A stretch of DNA of 64,000 bases. Source: Nocardioides sp. CER19. Its GTDB lineage: Bacteria; Actinomycetota; Actinomycetes; Propionibacteriales; Nocardioidaceae. The number at the start of each line of letters is the position of its first letter. Positions within the stretch are counted from its first letter, which is position 1. Under the pieces are notes generated by a model. It saw nothing but the letters and a program-made list of their open reading frames with translations, was not told the origin of the DNA and made no database searches. Location of the stretch: the NCBI RefSeq assembly GCF_029846275.1, contig NZ_JARVWS010000004.1:496001-560000 (forward strand), in the 5' to 3' direction. Positions 1 through 8,685 of the stretch are shown here, one piece after another. The position numbers and the translations under genes were made by a program.

Positions 1-669
1 GCGAGCATCGGGATCCTGGCCGTGGTCGCGACCGGCGCGGTCATCATCTTCGCGCCCGACGACCAGATCGACTACGGCGCGTTCGGGTCGGCCGTCGGCG
101 TGCCGATGACGGTGATCCTGCCGATCATCGCCATCCTCTCCGTCTCCAGCGAGTGGAGCCAGCGCAGCGCGCTGACCACCTTCACGCTGGTGCCCAGCCG
201 GGCCCGCGTCATCGCCGCCAAGGCGACGCTGACCGTCGCCATCGGCGTCGTCTCGATGCTCGTCGCGCTCGGCGTCGGCGCGGTCGGCAACGTGGTCGGC
301 AGCGCGCTGGCCGGTGTCGACCAGACCTGGAACATCTCGCCGTCGGAGTTCGCCCAGATCGTGCTCGCCGACGGGATCGGCATGCTGATGGGGTTCATGC
401 TCGGCGTCCTGCTGCGCAGCTCCCCCGCCGCCGTCGTCGGCTACTTCGTCTACTCGCTCGTCCTGCCCGGCATCTCGGGGGCTCTCGCCAACGCGACCGA
501 CTGGTGGAACCAGCACGGCGCGTGGTTCGACCTCAACTGGGCCTCGGGCAACCTCTACGACGACATGACCGGGCAGATGTGGGCACAGCTGGGTGTCACC
601 GCGCTGATCTGGCTGGTTCTTCCCCTCGCGGTCGGGCTGCGGCTCCTGATGCGCGCCGAGGTGAAGTGA
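1..669 (+). CDS. ABC-2-type transporter permease, 5'-truncated by window edge
   Basis: The reading frame is open from base 1 and ends at the TGA at 667-669, so at least 222 C-terminal residues are present and the start lies outside the window. The protein is almost entirely hydrophobic, with about five membrane-spanning stretches and a short soluble loop (SSEWSQRSALTTFTLVPSRA) typical of ABC-2 permeases that act with a separate ATPase. The ATPase is expected just upstream but cannot be seen. Substrate is unknown. The gene converges on the sulfite oxidase gene across a shared hairpin. Confidence 0.65.
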   Translation, partial: ASIGILAVVATGAVIIFAPDDQIDYGAFGSAVGVPMTVILPIIAILSVSSEWSQRSALTTFTLVPSRARVIAAKATLTVAIGVVSMLVALGVGAVGNVVGSALAGVDQTWNISPSEFAQIVLADGIGMLMGFMLGVLLRSSPAAVVGYFVYSLVLPGISGALANATDWWNQHGAWFDLNWASGNLYDDMTGQMWAQLGVTALIWLVLPLAVGLRLLMRAEVK

Positions 670-681
670 CCTCCTGAGACT

Positions 682-711
682 GCGGCCCGGCCCCTGCGGG
701 GGTCGGGCCGC
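682..711. terminator. Hairpin between convergent genes
   Basis: A GC-rich inverted repeat (682-694 with 698-711, loop about 3 nt, one G-U type mismatch) lies between the stop of the permease and the stop of the sulfite-oxidase gene. The position suits a bidirectional terminator; there is no clear T-tract. Confidence 0.6.
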
Positions 712-720
712 TGCCATCTC

Positions 721-1881
721 TCAGAGGATCGTGACGGGATGGCGGACCACGGCATCGAAGAAGTAGCCGTTGGGGTTCCAGGCCGCCTCGTCGGGCTGCG
801 TGCGGCCGCGCACGTCGGTCGCCCGGGCGAGGAGCGTCCTGGCCCCCGGCTCCGGGCGCTCGAGGACGGTCGACCACTGCGTCCAGCCCCAGCCGTGCCC
901 GGCACTCGCCCGACCGGGAGCGTGCAGCCTCGCGGGACGCCAGGTGGCACCTCCGTCGGTGCTCACCTCGACACCGGCGATCGGGCCGGCCCCGCTCCAC
1001 GACCGCCCCGTCAGCTCGATCCGCGGGGCTCGCGCCAGCTGGGCGCCCCACGGGAGCTCCCAGGCCGAGCGCACCGGATTGGTGGAGAGCGGGCCGTCGA
1101 TGTTGTACCAGGTCGTGCTCCACGGCGAGGTCAGCTCGCTGGTCGACACCTCGAGGGAGCCGAGCCACTTGATGTTCGCGATGCCGACCCAGCCGGGCAG
1201 CACCAGCCGGAGCGGAAAGCCGTGGTCGGGCAGCAGCGGCTTCCCGTCGGCTCCCCAGGCGAGGATGGCGTCGTCGAGGGCCTTCGCGACCGGGAAGGGT
1301 CGCCTGACCGGGCCGTAGTCCACACCGGCGTTGACGTAGTCGGCGTCGAGGCCGGTGGCCTGGACGCTGACGGCGTCGGGCCGCAGCCCGAGCGCACGCA
1401 GCACGTCCGCGAGCCGTACGCCGGTCCAGCGCACCGTCCCGACCGCGCCGAGGGTCCACTGGGTGCCCGAGGCGGCACGTCCCTGCTGGGAGGCGAAGAA
1501 GCTGCGCCCGTTGCCGGTGCACTCGTGGACGGTGGTCGCCTGGACGTGACGGAAGCCGCGCAGCTCGCGGAGCGACAGGCTGGCGTCGCGGCGTACGCCG
1601 TCACCGTGGACGCGCAGCCGGTAGGTGCTCGGGTCGATCGTCGGCGTGGAGGTGTGGTTGCGGACGAACAGCCGGCGCTGCGGGGTGAGGTAGGCGCTGG
1701 GGTCGACCGACTCCCAGCGCATCTCGGCGTTGCTGCCGTAGTCGACGAACCACCGCGGCGGGAGCGGCTTCAGGATCTGGGGAGCGCCCGCCGACGCGGG
1801 CGGCACGAACGAGGGCAGCGAGGCGGCCGCAGCGGCCGAGGCGGCGAGTCCGAAGACCGTGCGCCGGGTGACCCGAGTCAT
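721..1881 (-). CDS. Sulfite oxidase-family molybdopterin-dependent oxidoreductase, Tat-exported
   Basis: 386 residues. The N-terminus (TRRTVFGLAASAAAA) is a twin-arginine signal, so the enzyme is probably folded with its cofactor and exported. The oxidoreductase molybdopterin domain spans roughly 60-250; Cys121 in HECTGNGRSFF is the expected Mo ligand. A sulfite-oxidase-type dimerisation domain follows (about 265-380, ending in NPNGYFFDAVVRHPV). No heme-binding domain is fused, unlike animal sulfite oxidase, so an external electron acceptor is implied. The natural substrate cannot be told from sequence: sulfite oxidation or reduction of an oxidised substrate are both possible in this family. 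A TAACGT hexamer sits 7 nt before the ATG, suggesting a leaderless mRNA. Confidence 0.82.
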   Translation of the reverse strand: MTRVTRRTVFGLAASAAAAASLPSFVPPASAGAPQILKPLPPRWFVDYGSNAEMRWESVDPSAYLTPQRRLFVRNHTSTPTIDPSTYRLRVHGDGVRRDASLSLRELRGFRHVQATTVHECTGNGRSFFASQQGRAASGTQWTLGAVGTVRWTGVRLADVLRALGLRPDAVSVQATGLDADYVNAGVDYGPVRRPFPVAKALDDAILAWGADGKPLLPDHGFPLRLVLPGWVGIANIKWLGSLEVSTSELTSPWSTTWYNIDGPLSTNPVRSAWELPWGAQLARAPRIELTGRSWSGAGPIAGVEVSTDGGATWRPARLHAPGRASAGHGWGWTQWSTVLERPEPGARTLLARATDVRGRTQPDEAAWNPNGYFFDAVVRHPVTIL

Positions 1882-1888
1882 GCGCCGA

Positions 1889-1894
1889 ACGTTA
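1889..1894 (-). promoter_or_regulatory. Predicted -10 element (TAACGT), leaderless
   Basis: TAACGT on the minus strand is followed by 7 nt and then the ATG at 1881, so transcription should start at or next to the start codon. No good -35 is visible. Confidence 0.45.
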
Positions 1895-1914
1895 ACACGA
1901 TCGACTTAGTAGTT

Positions 1915-2901
1915 TTAGTGGTCGAAGGCCCTGATCGTCCGGTACGCGGCGCGGACCGCGATGGCGCGGCGGAGCTGTCGCGACACGACCCCGGCGAACT
2001 GCTGGTGGTAGTTCTCGTCGGTGAAGGTGGAGACGGTCAGGTAGAAGCCGGAGAAGGCACCGAGGAAGACCGCCACCTCGACCAGCTCGCGGGTGACCCG
2101 GTGGAGGCCGAGGATCGGGCGGCCGGGCTCCGACAACCAGGCCTGGTAGACCTCCGGCGAGATGATGATGGCGCCGAAGACCAGCAGGAACGCGGCCACG
2201 ATGAGCGCCAGCAGGGTGACCTGGATGAGCTGTGTGAGCAGCAGCATGAGCAGCAGGTTCCAGCGCTCAGGGCCGCTCACCGCCGCCTGCTCCACACCGA
2301 CGTCGCCGATCTCGCCCGCGTGCGCGGCGAGCGGAGTGCCCTCGCACGCGGTCACGAGACTGTCGGAGTCCATCCCGTTGTCGGCCTGGTCGACCTCGTC
2401 GGGCAGCCGCACCAGCAAGAAGGCGACCGAGAGCCCGAGGAAGAGCAGCACGACCAGCCACAGGTCACCGAGCCCGAGGTGCGCACTGACCTGCCAGACC
2501 TCGGTGTTGACGAACAGGAACGTCACGAACAGCACGAGAAGCGGCAGCGCACGGGTGGCGACCGGGACGAGGGCGGTCAGCGACCGGAACGTCGTGCCGA
2601 AGGCCCACACGACGATCGCCCGGGCCCGCAGCGCGGTGAGCGCGTACCACACGGACACGAGCAGGACGACCGTGACGAGCGCGGCCGGGGCGAACGAGAG
2701 CTGGTCGCCGATCCAGGCGAGCGCGACCCCCGCGGCAGCGGCCGCGAGGACGGCGACGACCAGGAGGGGCAGCGCGCGACCCGGGCGCAACGCCTGCCGG
2801 ACGGCGGCGCGCTGCTCCGGCACGAAGTAGGGCAGCCCGTGCCGCTCGAACCAGATCTCCGTCGCGCGCAGCGCGTCCCCGCGGTCCGGGGGCCCCGGCA
2901 T
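1915..2901 (-). CDS. Polytopic membrane protein of unknown function
   Basis: 328 residues, not recognised as a named family. Hydrophobic segments lie near residues 45-65, 70-90, 115-135, 145-165, 220-250 and 275-295, giving about six membrane spans. A long polar loop rich in Asp and Glu separates the fourth and fifth (around LVRLPDEVDQADNGMDSDS). The C-terminus is soluble and basic. It begins 3 bp after the ribF stop and is probably co-transcribed with ribF. In many actinobacteria rpsO follows ribF; here this gene takes that place. Confidence 0.6.
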   Translation of the reverse strand: MPGPPDRGDALRATEIWFERHGLPYFVPEQRAAVRQALRPGRALPLLVVAVLAAAAAGVALAWIGDQLSFAPAALVTVVLLVSVWYALTALRARAIVVWAFGTTFRSLTALVPVATRALPLLVLFVTFLFVNTEVWQVSAHLGLGDLWLVVLLFLGLSVAFLLVRLPDEVDQADNGMDSDSLVTACEGTPLAAHAGEIGDVGVEQAAVSGPERWNLLLMLLLTQLIQVTLLALIVAAFLLVFGAIIISPEVYQAWLSEPGRPILGLHRVTRELVEVAVFLGAFSGFYLTVSTFTDENYHQQFAGVVSRQLRRAIAVRAAYRTIRAFDH

Positions 2902-2904
2902 CCC

Positions 2905-3843
2905 TCAGTCCTCGGCGAGCAGGCGGCGCGCCTGGTCGACGTCGGCCCGCATCTGGTCGATCAGCTCGTCGATCGAGCCGAAGGCGACCATGCCGCGCAG
3001 CCGGTCGACGAACTCGACGAGGACCTCGACGCCGTAGAGCTCGAGGTCGGTGCGGTCGAGGACATAGCTCTCGACCCGGCGCGTGATGACGCCGTCGAAG
3101 GTCGGGTTGACGCCGACGCTGATGGCCGCGGGGTAGCGCTCCCCCGTGTCGAGCCGGGTCAGCCAGCCGGCGTACACGCCGTCGGAGGGTGTCGCCGTCA
3201 GCGCCTCGGTGGGGACGTTGGCGGTCGGGAAGCCGAGCTCACGCCCGCGCTGGTCGCCCTTGACGACAAGGCCGCGGACGGCGTGCGGTCGGCCGAGCGC
3301 CTCCGCCGCCCCCGCGACGTCGCCGGCGGCGAGGCACGTGCGGATGTAGGTGGACGACCACACCTGCGGACCGCCGTCGAGCGGGATGCCCTCGACCGCG
3401 AAGTCGTGCCCCGCACCGAAGTCGGCCAGGCAGGCGACGTCCCCGACCGCGCGGTTGCCGTAGCGGAAGTTCGCGCCCACGACGGCCTCCTGGGCGTGCA
3501 GCGCGTCCACCAGGACGCGCTGGGCGAACTCGTCGGGCGACCACCGCGCCATGTCGCGGTCGAACGGGAGGGCCAGGACGGCGTCGGCGCCGTGCTGGGT
3601 GAGCAGCTCGGCGCGCGCCTCGATGGTGGTCAGCGTGGGTGGCGCGTGCTCAGGCCGGAGCACCGCCATCGGGTGCGGGTCGAAGGTCACCGCGACGAGC
3701 GTGAGCCCGTCGGCGAGAGCCTTCGCCCGCGCCGTCGCGAGGACGTGCTGGTGACCAAGGTGCACTCCGTCGAAGTTCCCGATGACGACGGCCGTCCGTC
3801 CCAGGTCGGAGGGCACCTCGTCGAGCGATCGCCACAGCTGCAC
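2905..3843 (-). CDS. ribF: Bifunctional riboflavin kinase / FAD synthetase
   Basis: 312 residues, the usual length. It phosphorylates riboflavin to FMN and adenylylates FMN to FAD in the cytoplasm. The N-terminal FAD synthetase domain opens with the nucleotidyltransferase motif IGNFDGVHLGHQ (residues 21-32) and contains SSTYIRTCLAAGDV. The C-terminal flavokinase domain (about 185-312) holds SVGVNPTFDGV and RRVESYVLD. It starts with GTG 22 bp after the truB stop. A TAGAGT hexamer 8 nt before the GTG suggests an additional promoter inside the translation operon. Confidence 0.96.
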   Translation of the reverse strand: MQLWRSLDEVPSDLGRTAVVIGNFDGVHLGHQHVLATARAKALADGLTLVAVTFDPHPMAVLRPEHAPPTLTTIEARAELLTQHGADAVLALPFDRDMARWSPDEFAQRVLVDALHAQEAVVGANFRYGNRAVGDVACLADFGAGHDFAVEGIPLDGGPQVWSSTYIRTCLAAGDVAGAAEALGRPHAVRGLVVKGDQRGRELGFPTANVPTEALTATPSDGVYAGWLTRLDTGERYPAAISVGVNPTFDGVITRRVESYVLDRTDLELYGVEVLVEFVDRLRGMVAFGSIDELIDQMRADVDQARRLLAED

Positions 3844-3851
3844 GAGGTCAG

Positions 3852-3857
3852 ACTCTA
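3852..3857 (-). promoter_or_regulatory. Predicted -10 element (TAGAGT) for ribF
   Basis: The hexamer lies in the 21-bp gap between truB and ribF, 8 nt before the GTG start, and would give a near-leaderless ribF transcript separate from read-through. Confidence 0.4.
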
Positions 3858-3864
3858 GTGGTCC

Positions 3865-4737
3865 TCATCCGGTGAACACCGCGACGGGTCGTGCCACGGA
3901 CGGGTCGCCGGTGGGCTCGTAGAGCGCGAGGAAGGCGCCGTCCGGTGCGAAGACCGCGGTCAGCCCGTCGAGGCCGATGCCGAGCTTCCGACCCACGCGC
4001 ACGTGTCCGGCCTGCTCCTCGTCGAGGTCGTACGCCGGGAAGGCGGCGCGGGCGGCGTCGGCGATGGGCAGCAAGGTGAACGTCTCGCCGAGCTCCTCGA
4101 GCGTGTGCGCCACGTCGAGCCCGTAGGGCCCGACGGCCGTGCGGCGCAGCGCCGTCAGGTGCCCGCCCACCCCCAGCATCGCGCCGACGTCGCGGGCGAT
4201 CGCGCGCACGTAGGTGCCGCTCGAGCAGCGCACCGAGATGTCGACGTCGAGGAAGTCGCCGACGGCGCGTCGGTCCAGCACCTCGAGCGCGTGGATGGTG
4301 ACCGGGCGAGCCTTCAGCTCGACCGCCTCGCCCTCGCGGACCCGCTGGTAGGCCCGCTTGCCGTCGACCTTGATCGCGCTGACCGCCGTCGGCACCTGCT
4401 CGATGTCGCCGACCTGCGTGGCGAACGCCGCCCGGACCGCCTCGTCGACGAGGTGGCCCGCGGACGCCGTCGTGAGCGTCTCGCCCTCGGCGTCGTCGGT
4501 CGTGGTGCTCTGCCCGAGGCGGACCGTGGCGTCATAGGTCTTCTCGGTCAGCATGAGGTACCCGAGCAGGCGGGTGGCGCGCTCGACGCCGACGACGAGC
4601 ACGCCGGTCGCCATGGGGTCGAGCGTGCCGGCGTGGCCGACCTTCCGGGTGCCGGCCAGCCGGCGGACGCGGGCGACCACGTCGTGCGAGGTCATCCCGC
4701 CGGCCTTGTCGACGACGACAAGACCCGGGTCGGTCAC
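3865..4737 (-). CDS. truB: tRNA pseudouridine(55) synthase
   Basis: 290 residues. It converts U55 in the T-loop of tRNAs to pseudouridine. The N-terminal half carries the TruB catalytic motif GHAGTLDPMATGVL, with Asp40 as the expected nucleophile. The central CSSGTYVRAIARD and the C-terminal PUA-like segment are also present. The GTG start overlaps the rbfA stop codon (GTGA), indicating translational coupling, and ribF follows 22 bp later. Confidence 0.97.
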   Translation of the reverse strand: MTDPGLVVVDKAGGMTSHDVVARVRRLAGTRKVGHAGTLDPMATGVLVVGVERATRLLGYLMLTEKTYDATVRLGQSTTTDDAEGETLTTASAGHLVDEAVRAAFATQVGDIEQVPTAVSAIKVDGKRAYQRVREGEAVELKARPVTIHALEVLDRRAVGDFLDVDISVRCSSGTYVRAIARDVGAMLGVGGHLTALRRTAVGPYGLDVAHTLEELGETFTLLPIADAARAAFPAYDLDEEQAGHVRVGRKLGIGLDGLTAVFAPDGAFLALYEPTGDPSVARPVAVFTG

Positions 4738-5240
4738 GGTTCCTGAGGTGGGCGCGCAGCGCCCGTCTCGAAGGGCTCCGTGCCCTCGTCCTCGTCGAGC
4801 TCGCCGTCCCAGTCGTCCTCGTCGTCGCGCGGCTTCTTGTAGGGGTCCTCCTCGCCGGCGTACGTCGCCCCGCGAGACGCGGCGACCGCCTCGTCCTGCG
4901 CCTTGGCGCGGGCGAGCACCTCGTCGAGGTGGCGGGCCGTCTCGGGCAGGGCGTCGTGGATGAACTCCAGCGACGGCGCGTGCCGCATGCCGAGCTGCTT
5001 GGCGACCTCGGAGCGGATCAGGCCCTTCGCCGACTCGAGCGCGGCAGCGGTCGCCGCCAGCTCGGTCGGATCGTCGCTCATCGCCGTGTAGAAGACGCTG
5101 GCCTGCTGCGTGTCACCGGAGACCCGGACGTCGGTGACGGTGACGAACCCGAGCCGAGGGTCCTTGATCCGGCGCTCCAGCATCTGCGCGACGATCACCT
5201 GGATCCGGTCGGCGATCTTGCGCACCCGGGGGTTGCTCAT
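4734..5240 (-). CDS. rbfA: 30S ribosome-binding factor A
   Basis: 168 residues from the ATG at 5240 (MSNPRVRKIADRI). A GTG three codons upstream (5249) is also open, but the ATG has GAGAG-type purines in front and fits the family N-terminus better. The KH-like fold covers about residues 1-115 (DPRLGFVTVTDVRVSGD, with the late AMSDDPTELAAT loop); RbfA helps mature the 16S rRNA 5' end. The last 35 or so residues form a strongly acidic tail (KPRDDEDDWDGELDEDEG), typical of actinobacterial versions. The stop overlaps the truB start. Confidence 0.95.
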   Translation of the reverse strand: MSNPRVRKIADRIQVIVAQMLERRIKDPRLGFVTVTDVRVSGDTQQASVFYTAMSDDPTELAATAAALESAKGLIRSEVAKQLGMRHAPSLEFIHDALPETARHLDEVLARAKAQDEAVAASRGATYAGEEDPYKKPRDDEDDWDGELDEDEGTEPFETGAARPPQEP

Positions 5241-5260
5241 GTCTCTCACTCTCTCAAACG

Positions 5261-5300
5261 GCCGACGCCGCCACAGCCCGAGGGCTGCAGCGGCGTCGGC
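5261..5300 (-). terminator. Hairpin between infB and rbfA
   Basis: A perfect 11-bp stem (GCCGACGCCGC at 5261-5271 with its complement at 5290-5300) encloses a second short stem (AGCCC/GGGCT). It lies directly after the infB stop. With rbfA following in the same direction it may attenuate or process the transcript rather than end it. Confidence 0.6.
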
Positions 5301-5312
5301 ATGTCAGCTGAC

Positions 5313-8180
5313 TCAGCCGCGCGGGATCTCGACCATCTCGAAGGCCTCGACGATGTCGCCTTCCTTGATGTCCTGGAAGTTGCGCAGCACCAGACCGCAC
5401 TCGAAGCCCTCGCGGACCTCGGAGGCGTCGTCCTTCTCGCGCTTCAGCGACGCCAGGTCGAGGTTGTCGGCGACGACGGAGCCGTCGCGGATGACCCGGA
5501 CCTTCGCGTTGCGGCGGATCAGGCCGCTGGTGACCATACAACCGGCGATGTTGCCGACCTTGGAGCTGCGGAAGATCGCACGGATCTCCGCCTGGCCCAG
5601 GGTCCGCTCCTCGTACTCCGGCTTGAGCATGCCCTTGAGCGCGGCCTCGATCTCCTCGATGGCCTGGTAGATGACGGTGTAGTACCGGATCTCCACGCCC
5701 TCCTTCTCGGCCATCTCGGTCGCCTTGCCCTGCGGGCGGACGTTGAACCCGATGATGATCGCGTCGGAGGCGGCGGCCAGGTCGACGTTGGTCTCGGTGA
5801 TCGCACCGACACCGCGGTCGATGACGCGGATGCCGACCTCGTCGCCCACGTCGATCTTCGCCAGCGCGTCCTCGAGGGCCTCGACCGAACCGGACACGTC
5901 GCCCTTGAGGATGAGGTTGAGCTCCTGGCTCTCGCCCTTCTCCATGGAGGCCATGAAGTCCTCGAGGGTACGACGCACACGGCGCTTCGCCTGCATGGCG
6001 GCCCGCTCGCGGGCCTCCCGCTTCTCGGCGATCTGGCGCGCCATCCGGTCGTCCTCGACCACCAGGAAGTTCTGGCCGGCGCCGGGGACCGCCGAGAGAC
6101 CGAGAACCATCGCCGGACGCGCCGGGGTGGCCTCCTCGATCTCCTTGCCGTACTCGTCGAGCATCGCCCGGACACGGCCGTGGGCCGGGCCGGCGACGAT
6201 CGAGTCGCCGACACGGAGCGTGCCGCGCTGGACCAGCACCGTGGCGACCGGACCGCGACCGCGGTCGAGGTGCGCCTCGATGACCAGACCCTGGGCGTCC
6301 TGCGTCGGGTTCGCCCGCAGGTCGAGGCTGGCGTCGGCGGTCAGGACGATCGCCTCGAGCAGCTTGTCGAGGTTGAGGCCCGACTTGGCCGAGACGTCGA
6401 CGAACATCGCGTCGCCGCCGTACTCCTCGGGGATGAGGCCGTACTCGGTCAGCTGGCCACGGACCTTGGTCGGGTCCGCCTCCGGCTTGTCGATCTTGTT
6501 GACCGCGACGACGATCGGCACACCGGCCGCCTTGGCGTGGTTGAGCGCCTCGACGGTCTGCGGCATCACGCCGTCGTCGGCCGCGACCACGAGCACCGCG
6601 ATGTCGGACGACTGCGAGCCGCGGGCACGCATGGCGGTGAACGCCTCGTGACCCGGGGTGTCGATGAAGGTGATGGCACGGTCCGCGCCGTCGACCTCGG
6701 TGGAGACCTGGTAGGCACCGATGTGCTGGGTGATGCCACCGGCCTCGCCCGCGACGACGTTCGCGTTGCGGAGTGCGTCGAGGAGCTTCGTCTTGCCGTG
6801 GTCGACGTGACCCATGACGGTCACGACCGGCGGACGGACGACCAGGTCGGCCTCGTCGCCCTCGTCCTCGCCGAACTCGATGTCGAACGACTCGAGCAGC
6901 TCGCGGTCCTCGTCCTCCGGGGAGACGACCTGGACGACGTAGTTGAGCTCCTCGCCGAGCAGCTCGAAGGTCTCGTCACCCACGGACTGGGTGGCGGTCA
7001 CCATCTCGCCCAGGCTGAAGAGCATCTGCACGAGGGCAGCGGCGTCGACGTTGATGCGCTCGGCGAAGTCGGTCAGGGACGCGCCGCGCGGCAGGCGAAC
7101 GGTCTCGCCGTTGCCCTTGCGGACGCGCACGCCGCCGATCGTCGGGGCCTCCATGGCCTCGAACTCCTGGCGACGCGCCCGCTTCGACTTGCGACCGCGG
7201 CGCGACGGGCCACCGGGACGACCAAACGCGCCCTGCGTGGAGCCGCGCTGGCCGGGACGGCCACCGCCGCCCGGACGACCGCCGCCACCGGGAGCGCCGC
7301 CACCGGGACCGCCGCCGAAGCCACCGCGACCGGGGGCACCGGCGCCGGCGCCGGCCCCGGGACGACCCGGAGCACCAGTGCGGCCACCCGGGCCGGGACG
7401 GCCCGGAGCACCGGGGCGACCGCCAGCGGGGCCGCCGGGACGCGCGCCGAAGGAGTTGGGGTTCTTGGGCATCATCGCCGGGTTCGGGCGCGGCATGCCC
7501 GGGCGACCGGGCGCACCGCCGTCACGGCCGGCCGGCGGACGCGGCGGACGCTGGGCGTCGCCGGCACCAGCGCCGGCACCGGCGGGGGCACCACCGTCGC
7601 GCGCGGCCGGCGGGGCCGGGCGACGGCCCATGCCCTGGCTGGACGCGAACGGGTTGTTGCCCGGACGCGGCGCGCCGGGACGCGGAGCCGGGCGGGGACC
7701 CGGGGACGGAGCCTTCGGCGCGGGCGCCGCAGGAGCCGCCGGGGCCTGCGCGGCCTGCGCGGCCGGAGCGGCGGGGGCTGCGGGCTGCTCGGACGGGGCC
7801 GGAGCCGGCTTCTTCGCCGGGCCGGGCCGCGGGCCGGAGGGTGCGGAGGGTGCGGACGGAGCGGGCGCAGCCGGAGCGGCGGCAGCCGGGGCGGCAGGCG
7901 CCTCGGCGGCGGGGGCCGACTCCTGGGCAGGCGCGGCCTGCGGCGCAGGCTTGGCCTGCTCCTTCGGCTGCACCGGAGCGGCCTGCGTGGCGGGCGCCTC
8001 GGGCGCCTTGTTGGCGAGAAGGTCGGCGCCGTAGGTCGCTTCGAACTTCTTCACCGCGGGGAGCTCGATGCTCGACGACGCGGTCTTGGCGAACTCGCCG
8101 ATCGCGCCCAGCTTCTCCAGCGCTTCCTTGCTGGTGATGCCGTACTGCTTGGCGAGTTCTGATACTCGGGTCTTGGCCAC
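5313..8180 (-). CDS. infB: Translation initiation factor IF-2
   Basis: 955 residues from the GTG at 8180. An in-frame GTG at 8198 exists, but the base run between them is AAGGAG, an excellent ribosome-binding site for the 8180 start (AKTRVSELAKQYGIT). The IF2N domain is followed by about 270 residues of Pro/Ala/Gly-rich linker with GRPGAPG-like repeats, as in other actinobacteria. The GTPase core begins with GHVDHGKT near residue 456, with DTPGHE and NKID further on, then domains II to IV. It delivers initiator fMet-tRNA to the 30S subunit and promotes subunit joining. It lies downstream of ylxR. Confidence 0.97.
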   Translation of the reverse strand: MAKTRVSELAKQYGITSKEALEKLGAIGEFAKTASSSIELPAVKKFEATYGADLLANKAPEAPATQAAPVQPKEQAKPAPQAAPAQESAPAAEAPAAPAAAAPAAPAPSAPSAPSGPRPGPAKKPAPAPSEQPAAPAAPAAQAAQAPAAPAAPAPKAPSPGPRPAPRPGAPRPGNNPFASSQGMGRRPAPPAARDGGAPAGAGAGAGDAQRPPRPPAGRDGGAPGRPGMPRPNPAMMPKNPNSFGARPGGPAGGRPGAPGRPGPGGRTGAPGRPGAGAGAGAPGRGGFGGGPGGGAPGGGGRPGGGGRPGQRGSTQGAFGRPGGPSRRGRKSKRARRQEFEAMEAPTIGGVRVRKGNGETVRLPRGASLTDFAERINVDAAALVQMLFSLGEMVTATQSVGDETFELLGEELNYVVQVVSPEDEDRELLESFDIEFGEDEGDEADLVVRPPVVTVMGHVDHGKTKLLDALRNANVVAGEAGGITQHIGAYQVSTEVDGADRAITFIDTPGHEAFTAMRARGSQSSDIAVLVVAADDGVMPQTVEALNHAKAAGVPIVVAVNKIDKPEADPTKVRGQLTEYGLIPEEYGGDAMFVDVSAKSGLNLDKLLEAIVLTADASLDLRANPTQDAQGLVIEAHLDRGRGPVATVLVQRGTLRVGDSIVAGPAHGRVRAMLDEYGKEIEEATPARPAMVLGLSAVPGAGQNFLVVEDDRMARQIAEKREARERAAMQAKRRVRRTLEDFMASMEKGESQELNLILKGDVSGSVEALEDALAKIDVGDEVGIRVIDRGVGAITETNVDLAAASDAIIIGFNVRPQGKATEMAEKEGVEIRYYTVIYQAIEEIEAALKGMLKPEYEERTLGQAEIRAIFRSSKVGNIAGCMVTSGLIRRNAKVRVIRDGSVVADNLDLASLKREKDDASEVREGFECGLVLRNFQDIKEGDIVEAFEMVEIPRG

Positions 8181-8290
8181 AATTCTCCTTCTGGCCACAG
8201 ACCCGGTTTCGGGCTCTTCTTCTGTGACCGTTAGTGGTTGGTGCTGTGCAGACAGCGGAGGGGGCTCATCGCGAAGTACTCATCGAGTGC

Positions 8291-8620
8291 TCATGAGCTG
8301 TTGCTCCGATTCCTAGGTGGGTCGATCACGGTCAGCGAGTCGAGGTACTCCCCTACCGGTGTCGCAGGCAGACCACCCTCGAGCCGCAGGGCTCGTGTGA
8401 AGGCCTTCCTCCGCACCGCGAGGTCGTAGCACTCGGACGTGGGGTGCAGGTGCGCTCCGCGTCCGGGTGTGGTGGCAGTCGGATCGGGTACGACGGCCGG
8501 GTGGCCGTTCGCGTCCGAGCCGGCGGTCACCCGCACCAACTCGCGCTTGGCGGCCCGCTGCCGACAACCGATGCAGGTCCGAACCGGGCCATGAGCAGGG
8601 GTTTCGTCTTGGCGTGCCAC
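8291..8620 (-). CDS. ylxR: YlxR family RNA-binding protein (DUF448)
   Basis: About 109 residues. The family signature RTCIGCRQRAAKRELVRV sits near the N-terminus, followed by GRGAHLHPTSECYDLAVRRKAF. YlxR proteins are small nucleic-acid-binding proteins usually encoded between nusA and infB; an RNase P-modulating role has been proposed in some species. The start is either the GTG at 8620 or the adjacent TTG at 8623. A TAGAGT hexamer 6 nt before the TTG supports a separate promoter here, needed because nusA no longer lies directly upstream. Confidence 0.88.
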   Translation of the reverse strand: MARQDETPAHGPVRTCIGCRQRAAKRELVRVTAGSDANGHPAVVPDPTATTPGRGAHLHPTSECYDLAVRRKAFTRALRLEGGLPATPVGEYLDSLTVIDPPRNRSNSS

Positions 8621-8629
8621 CAATCCACC

Positions 8630-8635
8630 ACTCTA
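8630..8635 (-). promoter_or_regulatory. Predicted -10 element (TAGAGT) for ylxR-infB
   Basis: Six nt upstream of the TTG (9 nt upstream of the GTG) of ylxR. It faces away from the GH16-like gene promoter in the same 65-bp intergenic gap. Confidence 0.45.
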
Positions 8636-8673
8636 CCGGTTCCGGGCAACGGATTCCGAAACGGGGCTGGTCG

Positions 8674-8679
8674 TAGCGT
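8674..8679 (+). promoter_or_regulatory. Predicted -10 element (TAGCGT), leaderless
   Basis: TAGCGT is followed by exactly 6 nt and the ATG at 8686. No ribosome-binding site is present, consistent with a leaderless mRNA. Confidence 0.45.
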
Positions 8680-8685
8680 GAACTC

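Noticed and set aside
739..3858. Open plus-strand frame of about 1040 codons opposite the sulfite oxidase, membrane protein and ribF genes
   Set aside because: It is antisense to three clear genes and very rich in Arg, Gly and Asp/Glu without any motif; long antisense frames are normal at this GC content.
4929..8162. Open plus-strand frame of about 1077 codons opposite rbfA and infB
   Set aside because: Shadow of infB; its low-complexity C-terminal part mirrors the Pro/Ala/Gly linker of IF-2.
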